Part shown: in pieces, positions 44,804-55,126 of the stretch
Layout of the letters: every line of letters starts with the position of its first letter
Numbering within the stretch: position 1 is the first letter of the stretch
Source of the DNA: JBMOOG01 sp049324535
Lineage (GTDB): Bacteria; Pseudomonadota; Alphaproteobacteria; Rhodobacterales; Rhodobacteraceae
Direction: 5' to 3'
Length of the DNA: 64,000 nt
NCBI GenBank assembly: GCA_049324535.1
Contig: JBMOOG010000007.1
Span: 76,553-140,552, forward strand
Notes under the pieces: model-generated
Databases searched by the model: none
What the model was told of the DNA's origin: nothing
What the model saw: the letters and a program-made list of their open reading frames with translations, nothing else
Made by a program: the position numbers and the translations under genes

Positions 44804-45721
44804 ATGGTCTGGCTGATGTTGGCACTGGGGCTCGCCGCCCTGTTCGCGGGCGGAGAGTTCCTCGTGCGGGGCGCGGTCGGCATCGCCCGCCGGTTCGGGG
44901 TTCCGCCCCTGGTCATCGGCCTGACCATCGTCGGCTTCGGCACCTCGATGCCGGAACTGCTGGTTTCGGTTCAGGCGGCCCTGTCGGGCACGCCCGCCAT
45001 CGCCGTGGGCAATGTGGTCGGATCGAACCTCGCCAACATCCTGCTGATCCTCGCCGTCGCCGCCGCCATCGCACCGGTGGTGATCCGGCCCGAGGCCATG
45101 GTGCGCGACTTCGTGGCAATGGTCCTTGCCACGCTTGCGGCCTGGGCGCTCATGTGGACCGGCGAGATCGGGCGCCTCGCGGGGCTGGCGCTGGTGGCCG
45201 CGCTGGCGCTCTATCTCTGGATCAGCCTGCGCAGCGGCGCCGAGGTCGAGGAACCGGGCGACGACGCGCCGCCGGCGCTGTGGAAATCCGTGCTCGGGGT
45301 TGCCGCGGGGCTCGCCGCGCTCGTCCTTGGCGCGCAGCTTCTGGTGGACAGCGCAAGCGCCATCGCGCGCAGCTTCGGCGTCTCGGAGGCGGCGATCGGC
45401 CTCACGGTCGTGGCCGTCGGCACCTCGCTGCCGGAACTCGCGACCTCGGTCGTGGCCGCGATCCGTCGTCATTCCGAGATCGCCTTCGGCAACGTGGTGG
45501 GGTCGAACCTCTTCAACCTTCTGGGCATCCTCGGCGCCACCGCGGCGATCCACCCCGTTCCGGTGGACCCGCGCTTCGTGCGCGTCGACATGCCGATCCT
45601 GACCGCGGTCACGCTGGGCCTCGTGGCGCTGGCGATTGCCGCGCGCGGCATCGGGCGGCTGGGCGGCCTCGCGATGCTCGGGGGCTATGCGGCCTATGTC
45701 GGCCTTGCGGGTCTTGCCTGA
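44804..45721 (+). CDS. Calcium/sodium antiporter (CaxA/YrbG family)
   Basis: A 305-residue inner-membrane exchanger with two inverted halves, each with an alpha-repeat: VGFGTSMPELLVSVQAALSG plus AVGNVVGSNLANILLILAVA (about residues 43–88) and AVGTSLPELATSVVAAIRRH plus AFGNVVGSNLFNLLGILGAT (about 204–248). About ten transmembrane helices. AAGGAGGG precedes the ATG at 44804. Likely a K+-dependent Na+/Ca2+ exchanger; cation specificity inferred from family. Confidence 0.93.
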   Translation: MVWLMLALGLAALFAGGEFLVRGAVGIARRFGVPPLVIGLTIVGFGTSMPELLVSVQAALSGTPAIAVGNVVGSNLANILLILAVAAAIAPVVIRPEAMVRDFVAMVLATLAAWALMWTGEIGRLAGLALVAALALYLWISLRSGAEVEEPGDDAPPALWKSVLGVAAGLAALVLGAQLLVDSASAIARSFGVSEAAIGLTVVAVGTSLPELATSVVAAIRRHSEIAFGNVVGSNLFNLLGILGATAAIHPVPVDPRFVRVDMPILTAVTLGLVALAIAARGIGRLGGLAMLGGYAAYVGLAGLA

Positions 45722-45829
45722 GCCGTCGATGCGGCCGACCCGAACCGAAAATTGCGACCGACCGCCGATGCCGGCAACTTCCTGTCGTCCCGAAAGCCGC
45801 CTGCGACACTTTATTCGCTGTTTTGCCAG

Positions 45830-45858
45830 TTGACGCCCCCGGCGGGCGCCTCTAAGGT
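45830..45858 (+). promoter_or_regulatory. ilv operon promoter
   Basis: TTGACG, 17-bp spacer, TAAGGT, placing transcription start near 45865, just before the leader peptide at 45887. Confidence 0.7.
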
Positions 45859-45886
45859 CCGCCGCGCAGCAGCAAGAGGCTTGGGC

Positions 45887-45934
45887 ATGTCCGGGGTCGT
45901 GATCCTTGTAGGAAAGTGGCGCATGGGCCGGTGA
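45887..45934 (+). CDS. ilv leader peptide
   Basis: A 15-residue peptide MSGVVILVGKWRMGR with consecutive Val-Val-Ile-Leu-Val codons, the regulatory amino acids of branched-chain synthesis. It starts about 22 bases from the predicted transcription start with AAGAGG upstream. Ribosome stalling at GTC GTG ATC CTT GTA, when charged tRNA is scarce, would leave the downstream GGCGCATGGG free to form the antiterminator. Confidence 0.85.
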   Translation: MSGVVILVGKWRMGR

Positions 45935-45962
45935 CGGTTGACCATAACGGTTCCCATGCGCC
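45918..45962 (+). promoter_or_regulatory. ilv antiterminator stem
   Basis: GGCGCATGGG (45918–45927, inside the leader reading frame) pairs perfectly with CCCATGCGCC (45953–45962). The right arm overlaps the first arm of the terminator, so the two structures are mutually exclusive. Confidence 0.82.
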
Positions 45963-45990
45963 CCCTGTCGGACCTGACCGGGGGCTTTTT
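45960..45990 (+). terminator. ilv attenuator terminator
   Basis: GCCCCC–T–GTC–GGACCT–GAC–C–GGGGGC followed by TTTTT: a strong intrinsic terminator 34 bases before ilvB. It is expected to form when the leader is fully translated. Confidence 0.9.
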
Positions 45991-46023
45991 GTTGCCAGGC
46001 GCGGATGAGAGACGGAGAGACGG

Positions 46024-47778
<1,755 letters not shown>

Positions 47779-47787
47779 CGCCACGCC

Positions 47788-47840
47788 CCGGGGGGCTGTC
47801 GGCCCCCCGGCCCCCCCCGAGGATATTTCTGCCAATGAGA
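47788..47840 (+). repeat. Intergenic ATATTT element, copy E
   Basis: Hairpin CCGGGGGGC–TGTCG–GCCCCCCGG (47788–47810), a C run, then GAGGATATTTCTGCCAATGAGA. This copy lies inside the ilvB–ilvH gap, between two co-directional genes of one pathway, so it may reduce rather than end transcription. Confidence 0.75.
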
Positions 47841-47851
47841 AAGACAGGGCC

Positions 47852-48412
47852 ATGGCCGCACTGAACATCAAGAAGGGCTCGTCGAGCCATTCCGCCTACG
47901 ACCTGCGCGACCCGCATGTCGAGGTCGAGGAGTCCCACACCCTGGCGGTGCTCGTCGACAACGAGGCCGGTGTGCTGGCGCGCGTCATCGGCCTGTTTTC
48001 GGGCCGGGGCTACAACATCGAGAGCCTGACCGTGGCCGAGGTCGACCACAAGGGGCACCGGTCGCGCATCACCGTGGTGACGCGCGGCACGCCGTCGGTC
48101 ATCGAGCAGATCAAGGCGCAGCTCGGCCGGCTGGTGCCGGTGCACGAGGTCCATGACCTGACCGTCGAGGGGCCGAGCGTCGCGCGCGAGCTTGCGCTCT
48201 TCAAGGTCGCGGGCACGGGCGAGAAGCGGGTCGAGGCGCTGCGGCTGGCCGACATCTTCCGCGCCAATGTGGTCGACTCGACGCTTGAGAGCTTCGTCTT
48301 CGAGATCACCGGCACGCCCGAGAAGATCGATGCCTTCGCCGAGCTGATGCGTCCGCTCGGGCTGGCCGATGTGGCCCGGACCGGGGTGGCGGCGCTGGCG
48401 CGCGAACGCTGA
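47852..48412 (+). CDS. ilvH: Acetolactate synthase small (regulatory) subunit
   Basis: A 186-residue regulatory subunit. The N-terminal ACT domain holds HTLAVLVDNEAGVLARVIGL and FSGRGYNIESLTVAEVDHKG (residues about 30–70), which bind valine for feedback inhibition; the C-terminal domain contains RELALFKVAG, then VDSTLESFVFEITGTPEKID. Longer N-terminus than the E. coli IlvH (about 20 extra residues). Separated from ilvB by 73 bp containing repeat copy E. Confidence 0.95.
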   Translation: MAALNIKKGSSSHSAYDLRDPHVEVEESHTLAVLVDNEAGVLARVIGLFSGRGYNIESLTVAEVDHKGHRSRITVVTRGTPSVIEQIKAQLGRLVPVHEVHDLTVEGPSVARELALFKVAGTGEKRVEALRLADIFRANVVDSTLESFVFEITGTPEKIDAFAELMRPLGLADVARTGVAALARER

Positions 48413-48421
48413 GACGCGAAA

Positions 48422-48444
48422 GGCCCCGGCGTTTCGCCGGGGCC
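48422..48444 (+). terminator. Hairpin after ilvH
   Basis: GGCCCCGGCG–TTT–CGCCGGGGCC, a perfect 10-bp stem directly after ilvH. No U-tract, but position fits a terminator for convergent ilvH and the EF-hand gene. Confidence 0.65.
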
Positions 48445-48494
48445 CCGGCCCGGGCGGACCCGGGCGAATTCCCTTGCTTTCGGACGGTGCCGCC

Positions 48495-48731
48495 TCAGTC
48501 GGGCAGCTTGCCGGTCTCTTTCGCGGCCTGCAGCTCGTCCGCGTCGATCTGGCCGTCGCCGTTGACGTCGATCTCGGCGAAGAGCGCGGGCGTCATGTCG
48601 GCATAGGCGGCGGTCATCTCCTCGATCGAGAAGGTGCCATTGCCGTCGGTGTCCGACACCTTGGTCTGGGCGTTGGCCGCGCCCGCCGTCAGGGCGATGG
48701 CGACGCCGGCAACCCAAGTCAGATGCTTCAT
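48495..48731 (-). CDS. Secreted EF-hand protein
   Basis: A 78-residue protein. Signal peptide MKHLTWVAGVAIALTAGAAN is cleaved near NAQ–TK. The mature part carries two calcium-loop-like motifs, DTDGNGTFSIEEM (near residues 28–40) and DVNGDGQIDADEL (near 55–67), the second a canonical DxNxDGxIxxxE loop. Likely periplasmic calcium binding. ATG at 48731 with AGGAG 5 bases upstream. Function beyond Ca2+ binding unknown. Confidence 0.85.
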   Translation of the reverse strand: MKHLTWVAGVAIALTAGAANAQTKVSDTDGNGTFSIEEMTAAYADMTPALFAEIDVNGDGQIDADELQAAKETGKLPD

Positions 48732-48994
48732 CGTCACTCCTTCGGGGCGAAAGGCCCCCGTCTGCGGCGCAACCGCCGCCCTTGGAACATGGGGCGTGGA
48801 GGCGGCAAGATCAAGCCCGGCGGGGTCCGGGCCGGCGGGGAGAAAAAGGGGGAAGGGTTCCCCCTTCCCCCCCAGTTTCGCCGTCCAGGCTCATCCTTCG
48901 TACCGCTCGGTGTTCTCGCCTGCGGCCTGAACGTCGTCGGGGGCGAGCGCACCCGCCCCGGAACCCTGCCCCCGCCGCGGCGGGGGCTGGTGTC

Positions 48995-51900
48995 TCAGCT
49001 GCACCCGCTGGTCGAACCGCAGGTGTTGCACTTCATGCAGGTGCCGTTGCGGACCAGCGTGTAGTTGCCGCACTCGCCGCAGGGGTCGCCCTCGTAGCCC
49101 TGCAGCCGCGCCTTGGCGCGCGCGTCCATGCTGACCGTGCCCGAGGCGATGGCGGTGGCGCCGACCGCGGCGGCCAGCCCGGTTTCCGGCACCAGGGCCG
49201 CGAGCGCCGCCACCGGATCGGCCGCCAGCGCGGCGCCGCCCTGAAGCACCACCAGCTCCTGCGGCAGTCGCTTCCGCAGATAGCCGGTCGAGGAGATCTG
49301 CCGCAGCACCTCGAGCGACTTCGAGGCCGCCCGCTCGCTCGGCTCGGCGATGTTCGCCTGCCCCTCGCCCTCGCCGCCGCCGAGGTCGTCGAAGCTTGCG
49401 CCCTTGGGGGCGACATGGGCGAGATCGGTGCGGTCGAGGTAGCTGATCGCCAGTTCGCGGAAGATGTAGTCGAGGATCGAGGTCGCCGACTTCACCGAGT
49501 CGTTGCCCTGGACCATGCCGGCCGGCTCGAACTTGGTGAAGGTGAAGGCATCGACGAATTCCTCAAGCGGCACGCCGTATTGCAGGCCGACGCTCACGGC
49601 GATGGCGAAGTTGTTCATCATCGCCCGGAAGCCCGCGCCTTCCTTGTGCATGTCGATGAAGATCTCGCCGAGCTTGCCGTCGGCATACTCGCCGGTGCGC
49701 AGGTAAACCTTGTGGCCCCCGACGATCGCCTTCTGGGTGTAGCCCTTGCGGCGCTCGGGCAGCTTCTCGCGGTGGCTGCGCACGATCTCCTTGACGATCA
49801 CCTTCTCGACGATCTTCTCGGCCAGAACCATGGCCTTGTCCTGCGGGCTGCCCGAGGCGAGGATCTCCTCGGCCTCCTCGTCGTCCTCGACCAGCGCGGC
49901 GGCGAGCGGCTGCGACAGTTTCGAGCCGTCGCGGTAGATGGCGTTGGCCTTGATGCCGAGGCTCCAGGACAGTTCGTAGGCCGCCAGCACATCGTCGATG
50001 GTGGACGAGTTCGGCATGTTGATCGTCTTGGAGATCGCCCCCGAGATGAAGCTCTGCGCCGCGGCCATCATGCGGATGTGGCTGTCGACCGACAGGTATC
50101 GCTTGCCAGTCTTGCCGCAGGCGTTGGCGCAGTCGAAGACATGGTAGTGCTCGGGCTTGAGGTGCGGCGCCCCTTCCAGCGTCATCGTCCCGCAGACATG
50201 GTCGTTGGCCGCGTCGATCTGCGCGCGGGTGAAGCCCAGGTGGCGCAGCAGGTCGAAGCCGGGGTCGGCAAGCTTCTCGGCCGGAATGCCCAGCACGCCC
50301 CGGCAGAAGTCCTCGCCCAGCGTCCACTGGTTGAACACGAAGCGTATGTCGAAGGCCGTGGGCAGCGCCGCCTCGATCTTCTCGATCTCGCGCGGGCCGA
50401 AGCCGTGGCCGATGAGCGCGGTGTGGTTGATGCCGGGGCAGTTGCCCAGCGAGGCGTGACCGACCGCGTAGGCGACGATCTCCTCGATCTGCGCCGGTGC
50501 GTAGCCGAGCGATTCGAGCGCCGCGGGAACCGACCGGTTGATGATCTTGAAGTAGCCGCCGCCGGCGAGCTTCTTGAACTTGACGAGCGCGAAGTCGGGC
50601 TCGATCCCCGTGGTGTCGCAGTCCATCACCAGGCCGATGGTGCCCGTGGGCGCGATCACCGTCGCCTGGGCGTTGCGATAGCCGTGCCGTTCGCCCAGCG
50701 CCAGCGCCTCGTCCCAGGAGGACTTCGCAAGCGCACCAAGCCCTTCCACCGGGATGTTCGCGTGATCGAGCGGCACCGGCGCGACGTTCACGCCCTCATG
50801 GCCCTCGGCCAGCCCGTAGGCTGCCCTGCGGTGGTTGCGGATCACCCGCAGCATGTGCTCGGCGTTGCGGGCGTAACCCGGGAAGGCCCCGAGCTCGCCG
50901 GCCATCTCGGCCGAGGTCGCGTAGGCGACACCGGTCATGATCGCCGACAGCGCGCCGCCCATCGCCCGGCCCTCGGGGCTGTCGTAGCCGAGGCCCATCG
51001 TCATCAGCAGGCCGCCGATGTTGGCGTAGCCCAGCCCCAGCGTGCGGTAGTCGTAGCTGCGCTGCGCGATTTCCTTCGACGGGAACTGCGCCATGGTGAC
51101 CGAGATTTCCAGCGTCACCGTCCAGAGCCGGGTGGCGTGGACGTAGGCCTCGGCGTCGAACCGGCCGTTCTGCCAGAAGGTCAGCAGGTTCATCGACGCG
51201 AGGTTGCAGGCCGTGTCGTCGAGGAACATGTATTCCGAGCACGGGTTCGAGCCGCGGATCGGCCCGTCCTCGGGGCAGGTGTGCCAGGCGTTCACCGTGT
51301 CGTGGAACTGGATGCCCGGGTCGGCGCAGGCCCAGGCGGCGTGGCCGACCTGCGCCCAGAGATCGCGCGCCTTCACGGTCTTGGCGATGCGCCCGTCGGT
51401 GCGGCGGATCAGCTCCCAGTCGGCGTCGTCGCGCACGGCCTTGAGGAAGGCATCGGTGACGCGCACCGAGTTGTTCGAGTTCTGGCCCGAGACGCTGGCA
51501 TAGGCCTCGCTGTCCCAGTCGGTGTCGTAGGTCGGGAACTCGATCGAGGCGAAGCCCTGCTTCGCGTAGTCCAGCACCCTCTTGACGTAAGTATCCGGGA
51601 TCGCGGATTTTTTTGCGCCGCGGATCGCCGCCTTCAGGGCCGGGTTCTTCGCCGGATCGACCGCATCCTCGGTCGAGCCGTCCCACTGGCGGATGGCGGC
51701 GAAGATCGCGTTCAGCTGCCGCTCGTGCATCTTCGAGCCGGCGACCAGCGAGGCCACCTTCTGTTCCTCGATGACCTTCCAGTTGATGAACTGCTCGATG
51801 TCGGGGTGATCCATGTCGCAGATCACCATCTTGGCCGCGCGCCGCGTGGTGCCGCCCGACTTGATCGCCCCCGCCGCGCGGTCGCCGATCTTGAGGAAGC

Positions 51901-52666
51901 CCATCAGGCCCGAGGACTTGCCGCCGCCCGAGAGCTTTTCCCCTTCGCCGCGGAGCGAGGAGAAGTTGGTGCCGGTGCCCGAGCCGTATTTGAAGAGCCG
52001 CGCCTCGCGGACCCAGAGGTCCATGATGCCGCCCTCGTTCACCAGATCATCGCTGACCGACTGGATGAAGCAGGCGTGCGGTTGCGGGTGTTCGTAGGCG
52101 CTTTCGGACTTGGTGAGGACGCCGGTCTTGAAGTCGACGTAGAAGTGGCCCTGGCTGGGGCCGTCGATGCCGTAGGCCCAGTGCAGGCCGGTGTTGAACC
52201 ACTGCGGGCTGTTCGGAGCCGCCATCTGGCGCGCGAGCATCAGCCGCATCTCGTCGAAATAGGCCTGCGCGTCGTCCTCGCTGGTGAAGTAGCCGCCCTT
52301 CCAGCCCCAGTAGGCCCAGGCCCCGGCCAGCCGGTCGAACACCTGCCGGGCCGAGGTCTCGCCGACGAAGCGCTCGCCCTCGGGCAGCGCGGCCAGCGCC
52401 GCCTCGTCGGCGACCGAGCGCCAGAGGAACTCGGGCACGCCCTTTTCCTTCACGCGCTTCAGCCGCGCGGGCACGCCGGCCTTGCGGAAATACTTCTGCG
52501 CCAGCACGTCCGAGGCGACCTGGCTCCAGCCTTCGGGCACCTCGACCGCGTCGTTGCGGAACACGATCTTGCCGTCCGGATTGCGGATCTCCGACGTGGT
52601 CACGCGGAAAGCGAGGTCCGCATAGGCATCCTGCCCCGCCCGGGTAAACTTGCGTTCGATCTTCAT
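48995..52666 (-). CDS. nrdJ: Adenosylcobalamin-dependent ribonucleoside-diphosphate reductase
   Basis: A 1223-residue class II ribonucleotide reductase, independent of oxygen. Present: [60 protein letters not shown], and [19 protein letters not shown]-terminal extension ends in a four-cysteine patch, [20 protein letters not shown], that may bind zinc or pass electrons. Long form (about 1200 residues) as in Rhodobacterales. Start [18 protein letters not shown] at 52666 with family-typical residues. Probably repressed by NrdR through the boxes upstream. Confidence 0.97.
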   Translation of the reverse strand: MKIERKFTRAGQDAYADLAFRVTTSEIRNPDGKIVFRNDAVEVPEGWSQVASDVLAQKYFRKAGVPARLKRVKEKGVPEFLWRSVADEAALAALPEGERFVGETSARQVFDRLAGAWAYWGWKGGYFTSEDDAQAYFDEMRLMLARQMAAPNSPQWFNTGLHWAYGIDGPSQGHFYVDFKTGVLTKSESAYEHPQPHACFIQSVSDDLVNEGGIMDLWVREARLFKYGSGTGTNFSSLRGEGEKLSGGGKSSGLMGFLKIGDRAAGAIKSGGTTRRAAKMVICDMDHPDIEQFINWKVIEEQKVASLVAGSKMHERQLNAIFAAIRQWDGSTEDAVDPAKNPALKAAIRGAKKSAIPDTYVKRVLDYAKQGFASIEFPTYDTDWDSEAYASVSGQNSNNSVRVTDAFLKAVRDDADWELIRRTDGRIAKTVKARDLWAQVGHAAWACADPGIQFHDTVNAWHTCPEDGPIRGSNPCSEYMFLDDTACNLASMNLLTFWQNGRFDAEAYVHATRLWTVTLEISVTMAQFPSKEIAQRSYDYRTLGLGYANIGGLLMTMGLGYDSPEGRAMGGALSAIMTGVAYATSAEMAGELGAFPGYARNAEHMLRVIRNHRRAAYGLAEGHEGVNVAPVPLDHANIPVEGLGALAKSSWDEALALGERHGYRNAQATVIAPTGTIGLVMDCDTTGIEPDFALVKFKKLAGGGYFKIINRSVPAALESLGYAPAQIEEIVAYAVGHASLGNCPGINHTALIGHGFGPREIEKIEAALPTAFDIRFVFNQWTLGEDFCRGVLGIPAEKLADPGFDLLRHLGFTRAQIDAANDHVCGTMTLEGAPHLKPEHYHVFDCANACGKTGKRYLSVDSHIRMMAAAQSFISGAISKTINMPNSSTIDDVLAAYELSWSLGIKANAIYRDGSKLSQPLAAALVEDDEEAEEILASGSPQDKAMVLAEKIVEKVIVKEIVRSHREKLPERRKGYTQKAIVGGHKVYLRTGEYADGKLGEIFIDMHKEGAGFRAMMNNFAIAVSVGLQYGVPLEEFVDAFTFTKFEPAGMVQGNDSVKSATSILDYIFRELAISYLDRTDLAHVAPKGASFDDLGGGEGEGQANIAEPSERAASKSLEVLRQISSTGYLRKRLPQELVVLQGGAALAADPVAALAALVPETGLAAAVGATAIASGTVSMDARAKARLQGYEGDPCGECGNYTLVRNGTCMKCNTCGSTSGCS

Positions 52667-53092
52667 CTCTGCCCCATCCCTTGCTTTTGGCCGTGGCAGG
52701 GCGTTGCCCTGCGCTGGCGGGTCCCTCGATGACGCCTGGGGTGTTCGAGCCGCCCCGCCTCTCGTGGCGCTGGCCGCATCGTCCAAGTCCCTCGCCGCGT
52801 CCTCACAATATGTAGTGGGTTATCCGTCAGCCCACACAAATTGACGTATGGCCGAGGCAGGGGTCAACCGGATTATTCGCTGTCGCGCCGGATTTTTCGT
52901 TTGACGCCCGCCTCCCTCGGGCGGGGGATGATTCACGCACAGGTGAGGCGGTGCTGGAACTCCGATCGAAAGTCCTTTGCACGCCTCGGTTTGCCGACGG
53001 CGCCTGCAATCCTTCCTCAGGGTTGTCCACACGCGCGGCGCGACCGCGGGCGGTCCGGGCCTGTGGCGTCCGTGCGACATCGGGGGGAGGGA
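52667..53092. other. Gene-free upstream region of nrdJ
   Basis: 426 bp between nrdJ and tRNA-Pro. It holds the paired NrdR boxes (52803–52849), a GC hairpin CCCGCCTCCCTCGGGCGGG near 52909–52927, and TTGTCCACA near 53023, one mismatch from a DnaA box. No protein-like frame; a short frame overlapping the tRNA is an artefact. No cobalamin riboswitch consensus recognised. Confidence 0.55.
52803..52849 (-). promoter_or_regulatory. Paired NrdR boxes upstream of nrdJ
   Basis: Box 1 (52803–52818) reads TCACAATATGTAGTGG, matching the NrdR consensus ACACWATATATWGTGT at 13 of 16 positions. Box 2 (52834–52849) reads ACACAAATTGACGTAT, about 10 of 16. The boxes are 15 bp apart, the spacing of known NrdR pairs (about three helical turns start to start). 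They lie about 140–180 bp before nrdJ, where the promoter is expected. Confidence 0.8.
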
Positions 53093-53169
53093 TGGTCGGG
53101 GCGAGAGGATTCGAACCCCCGGCCTGCGGTACCCAAAACCGCCGCGCTACCAGACTGCGCTACGCCCCG
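53093..53169 (-). tRNA. tRNA-Pro, anticodon TGG
   Basis: On the minus strand: acceptor CGGGGCG/CGCCCCG, D-arm GCGC, anticodon stem GCGGT/ACCGC closing loop TTTGGGT with TGG, T-loop TTCGAAT, and encoded CCA. The T-stem has two G·U pairs. It reads CCA/CCG proline codons. It ends 77 bp from the DUF192 gene. Promoter not obvious. Confidence 0.95.
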
Positions 53170-53246
53170 ATGCGGCCTCTCTAGCGCCTTGGCGGGCCGA
53201 GGGAAAGCACCCAGAGGGTGCGCGACACCGATCGCGCGGCGCGCCG

Positions 53247-53720
53247 TCAGTCGGTGCAGGGCCAGGCCGCGCCCTCGGGCGCGACGGCGGGGTTGCGCAT
53301 CTCGGCGCCGGGGCCGATTCCCAGCCGGCGGGCGAGGCCCCCGTTCACCTCCAGCACGAACCGGGTGTCGGACGGTCCCGGTATGCCGGTGAGATCGCCC
53401 GGCACCGCGTTCTCGTGGACCGCGGTCACCCGGCCGGCGGCGTCCATGAACACCATGTCGAGGGGAATGAGCGTGTTCTTCATCCAGAACGCGACCGGCT
53501 GCGGCCGGTCATAGACGAAGAGCATCCCGGAGGATCGCGGCAGACTGTCCCGGAACATCAGACCGCGCGCCCGCTCGGCCTCGGTATCGGCAACCTCAAT
53601 CGTGAAGCGGGCGCTGCCCGAGGGCCAGCGGAACTCGGCCAGGTCGGGCCGGCAGATCCCGGCCTGAGCGGCCCCGGCGAGGCCCGCCAGCAGCAGCGCG
53701 GCCAGAGCGGGCCGGGTCAC
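53247..53720 (-). CDS. DUF192 family exported protein
   Basis: A 157-residue protein with signal peptide (VTRPALAALLLAGLAGAAQA, cleaved before GICRP). The DUF192 domain covers the rest: DTEAERARGLMFRDSLPRSS, FVYDRPQPVAFWMKNTLIPL, DMVFMDAAGRVTAVHENAVP and ARRLGIGPG. Periplasmic; function of the family not established. The start is a GTG that overlaps the stop of the cold-shock gene (GTGA), so it is translationally coupled to it. Confidence 0.9.
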   Translation of the reverse strand: MTRPALAALLLAGLAGAAQAGICRPDLAEFRWPSGSARFTIEVADTEAERARGLMFRDSLPRSSGMLFVYDRPQPVAFWMKNTLIPLDMVFMDAAGRVTAVHENAVPGDLTGIPGPSDTRFVLEVNGGLARRLGIGPGAEMRNPAVAPEGAAWPCTD

Positions 53721-54250
53721 TTCCGGTCCCTGAGCGCCGTTTCCCACGAGGTGACCTGCGCCGCCATCCGGCCGCGCTTGCCCTCGATCACCCGCAGCCC
53801 GACCGCCTCGCCGGGGGCGAGATCGGCAAAGCCCGACCGGCGCAGCACCTCGATGTGGATGAAGACGTCCTCGGGGCGGTTCCAGAGATTGGCGAAGCCG
53901 AATCCCTTCACCTTGTCGAACCACTTGACCCGCGCCGGCTCCAGCGGCAGCGCGGCGATGGCCGCCGCGTCCGCCTCGCCCAGATCCTCGATCGGGGTGC
54001 CGGACTCGGCCTCGGGCGGCTCGATCGACAGGACCCCGGTGGCCTGCACCCCGCGCGGCGTCATCTGGACGCGGACCCGGATGCCCGAGTTGTCGGCGAC
54101 CGACCCCTGCCCGAAGTTCCGCAGGACGTTGGCGTGCAGCAGGATGTCAGCGCCGCCGTCGAGGGCCACGATGAAGCCAAACCCCTTGGCGGGGTCGAAC
54201 CATTTCACCCGGCCGACGATCTCGTCGGAGCCCGGCTCTTCTTCGGTCAT
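53717..54250 (-). CDS. Protein with two cold-shock domains
   Basis: A 177-residue protein with two CSDs. The first is GRVKWFDPAKGFGFIVALDG with a following DILLHANVL; the second is ARVKWFDKVKGFGFANLWNR with DVFIHIEVL. RNP1-type KGFGFI and RNP2-like motifs are present in both, so it should bind single-stranded nucleic acid. An acidic/Ala linker joins them. ATG at 54250 is preferred; an in-frame GTG at 54271 would add 7 residues. Coupled with DUF192 downstream. Confidence 0.93.
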   Translation of the reverse strand: MTEEEPGSDEIVGRVKWFDPAKGFGFIVALDGGADILLHANVLRNFGQGSVADNSGIRVRVQMTPRGVQATGVLSIEPPEAESGTPIEDLGEADAAAIAALPLEPARVKWFDKVKGFGFANLWNRPEDVFIHIEVLRRSGFADLAPGEAVGLRVIEGKRGRMAAQVTSWETALRDRK

Positions 54251-54367
54251 CTCGGGTCGTTTCCAGTCCACGCGATTTATCCTAGCGGACTTGTCATCAG
54301 GTTGACGGAATATTCAAGCCCCTCAGGTATGGAATTCCATACCTTCGCGATTCACGCAGCACGAATT

Positions 54368-54991
54368 TCACGGGTTGAGGCGTTCGATCTGCCATCCTCT
54401 CCCCCCTTCCACCGGACGCCAGCGGAACCGGTCGTGCAGCCGGTACGCGCCGTCCGCCCAGAACTCGATCTCGACCGGCCGTATCCGGAACCCGCCCCAG
54501 AAGGGCGGGCGCGGCGGATTCGGCCCCTTCTCGATGGTGACGCGCGCCACCTCGGCCATCAGCGCCGCGCGCGAGGCCAGCGGCTGCGACTGCCGCGACG
54601 CCCAGGCGCCGAGCCGGCTCTTGAGGCTGCGCGAGGCGTAGTAGGCGTCCGCCTGCGGCCCCTCCTCGCGCGTCACATGCCCCCGGACCCGGATCTGCCG
54701 GCGCAGGCTCTTCCAGTGCATCACGAAGGCCGCGACCCCGGTTGCGGCGATCTCCTGCCCCTTGGCCGAGCCGTAGTTCGTGTAGAACACGAAGCCTCCG
54801 CCCGAAGCGGCATCGCTGCCTTCGATTTCCTTCAGCAGGACCATGCGAACGTTGGGCATGCCGGCACCGTCCACCGTGGCCAGGGCAATCGCGTTCGGAT
54901 CGTTCGGTTCGGTCCGCTCGGCCTCTGCGAGCCAGGCCCTGGCGATCTCGAACGGATCATCGCCGCCAAATATACCGCCTCTGTCACTCAT
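54368..54991 (-). CDS. pdxH: Pyridoxamine 5'-phosphate oxidase
   Basis: A 207-residue FMN enzyme producing pyridoxal 5'-phosphate. Conserved: [40 protein letters not shown] (FMN binding), [20 protein letters not shown] and the C-terminal LHDRFRWRP followed by ERLNP. Normal length. It is divergent from fabI, with 135 bp between containing the fabI promoter. Confidence 0.97.
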   Translation of the reverse strand: MSDRGGIFGGDDPFEIARAWLAEAERTEPNDPNAIALATVDGAGMPNVRMVLLKEIEGSDAASGGGFVFYTNYGSAKGQEIAATGVAAFVMHWKSLRRQIRVRGHVTREEGPQADAYYASRSLKSRLGAWASRQSQPLASRAALMAEVARVTIEKGPNPPRPPFWGGFRIRPVEIEFWADGAYRLHDRFRWRPVEGGRGWQIERLNP

Positions 54992-55064
54992 GGACCAGCA
55001 CGACCTCCGGATTTCTCAGTTCAGCGGCCCATTTGCTACCCCAGGTTGAACCCGTCACCCTCTC

Positions 55065-55093
55065 TTGATGCGAAAGGTGACATGGCCTAATGC
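55065..55093 (+). promoter_or_regulatory. Promoter of fabI
   Basis: TTGATG, 17-bp spacer, TAATGC, giving a start near 55100 and a short leader to the fabI start. Confidence 0.6.
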
Positions 55094-55126
55094 TGCGAGG
55101 CACAAGAACGCGGCGTGGGGACAGAT

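Noticed and set aside
48782..52732. A 1316-codon open frame on the plus strand opposite nrdJ
   Set aside because: Antisense shadow; no motifs, biased composition, and nrdJ is unmistakable on the other strand.
53020..53032. TTGTCCACA as a DnaA box and possible origin
   Set aside because: A single near-match without an AT-rich unwinding region or clustered boxes.
52667..53092. A cobalamin riboswitch upstream of the B12-dependent nrdJ
   Set aside because: I could not recognise the conserved B12-box or the surrounding stems; the paired NrdR boxes explain regulation better. A covariance-model search would settle it.
52951..53184. A small protein with a GARGFEPPACGTQNRR-like translation near 53.1 kb
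   Set aside because: This is the translated complement of tRNA-Pro(TGG), a known annotation artefact.
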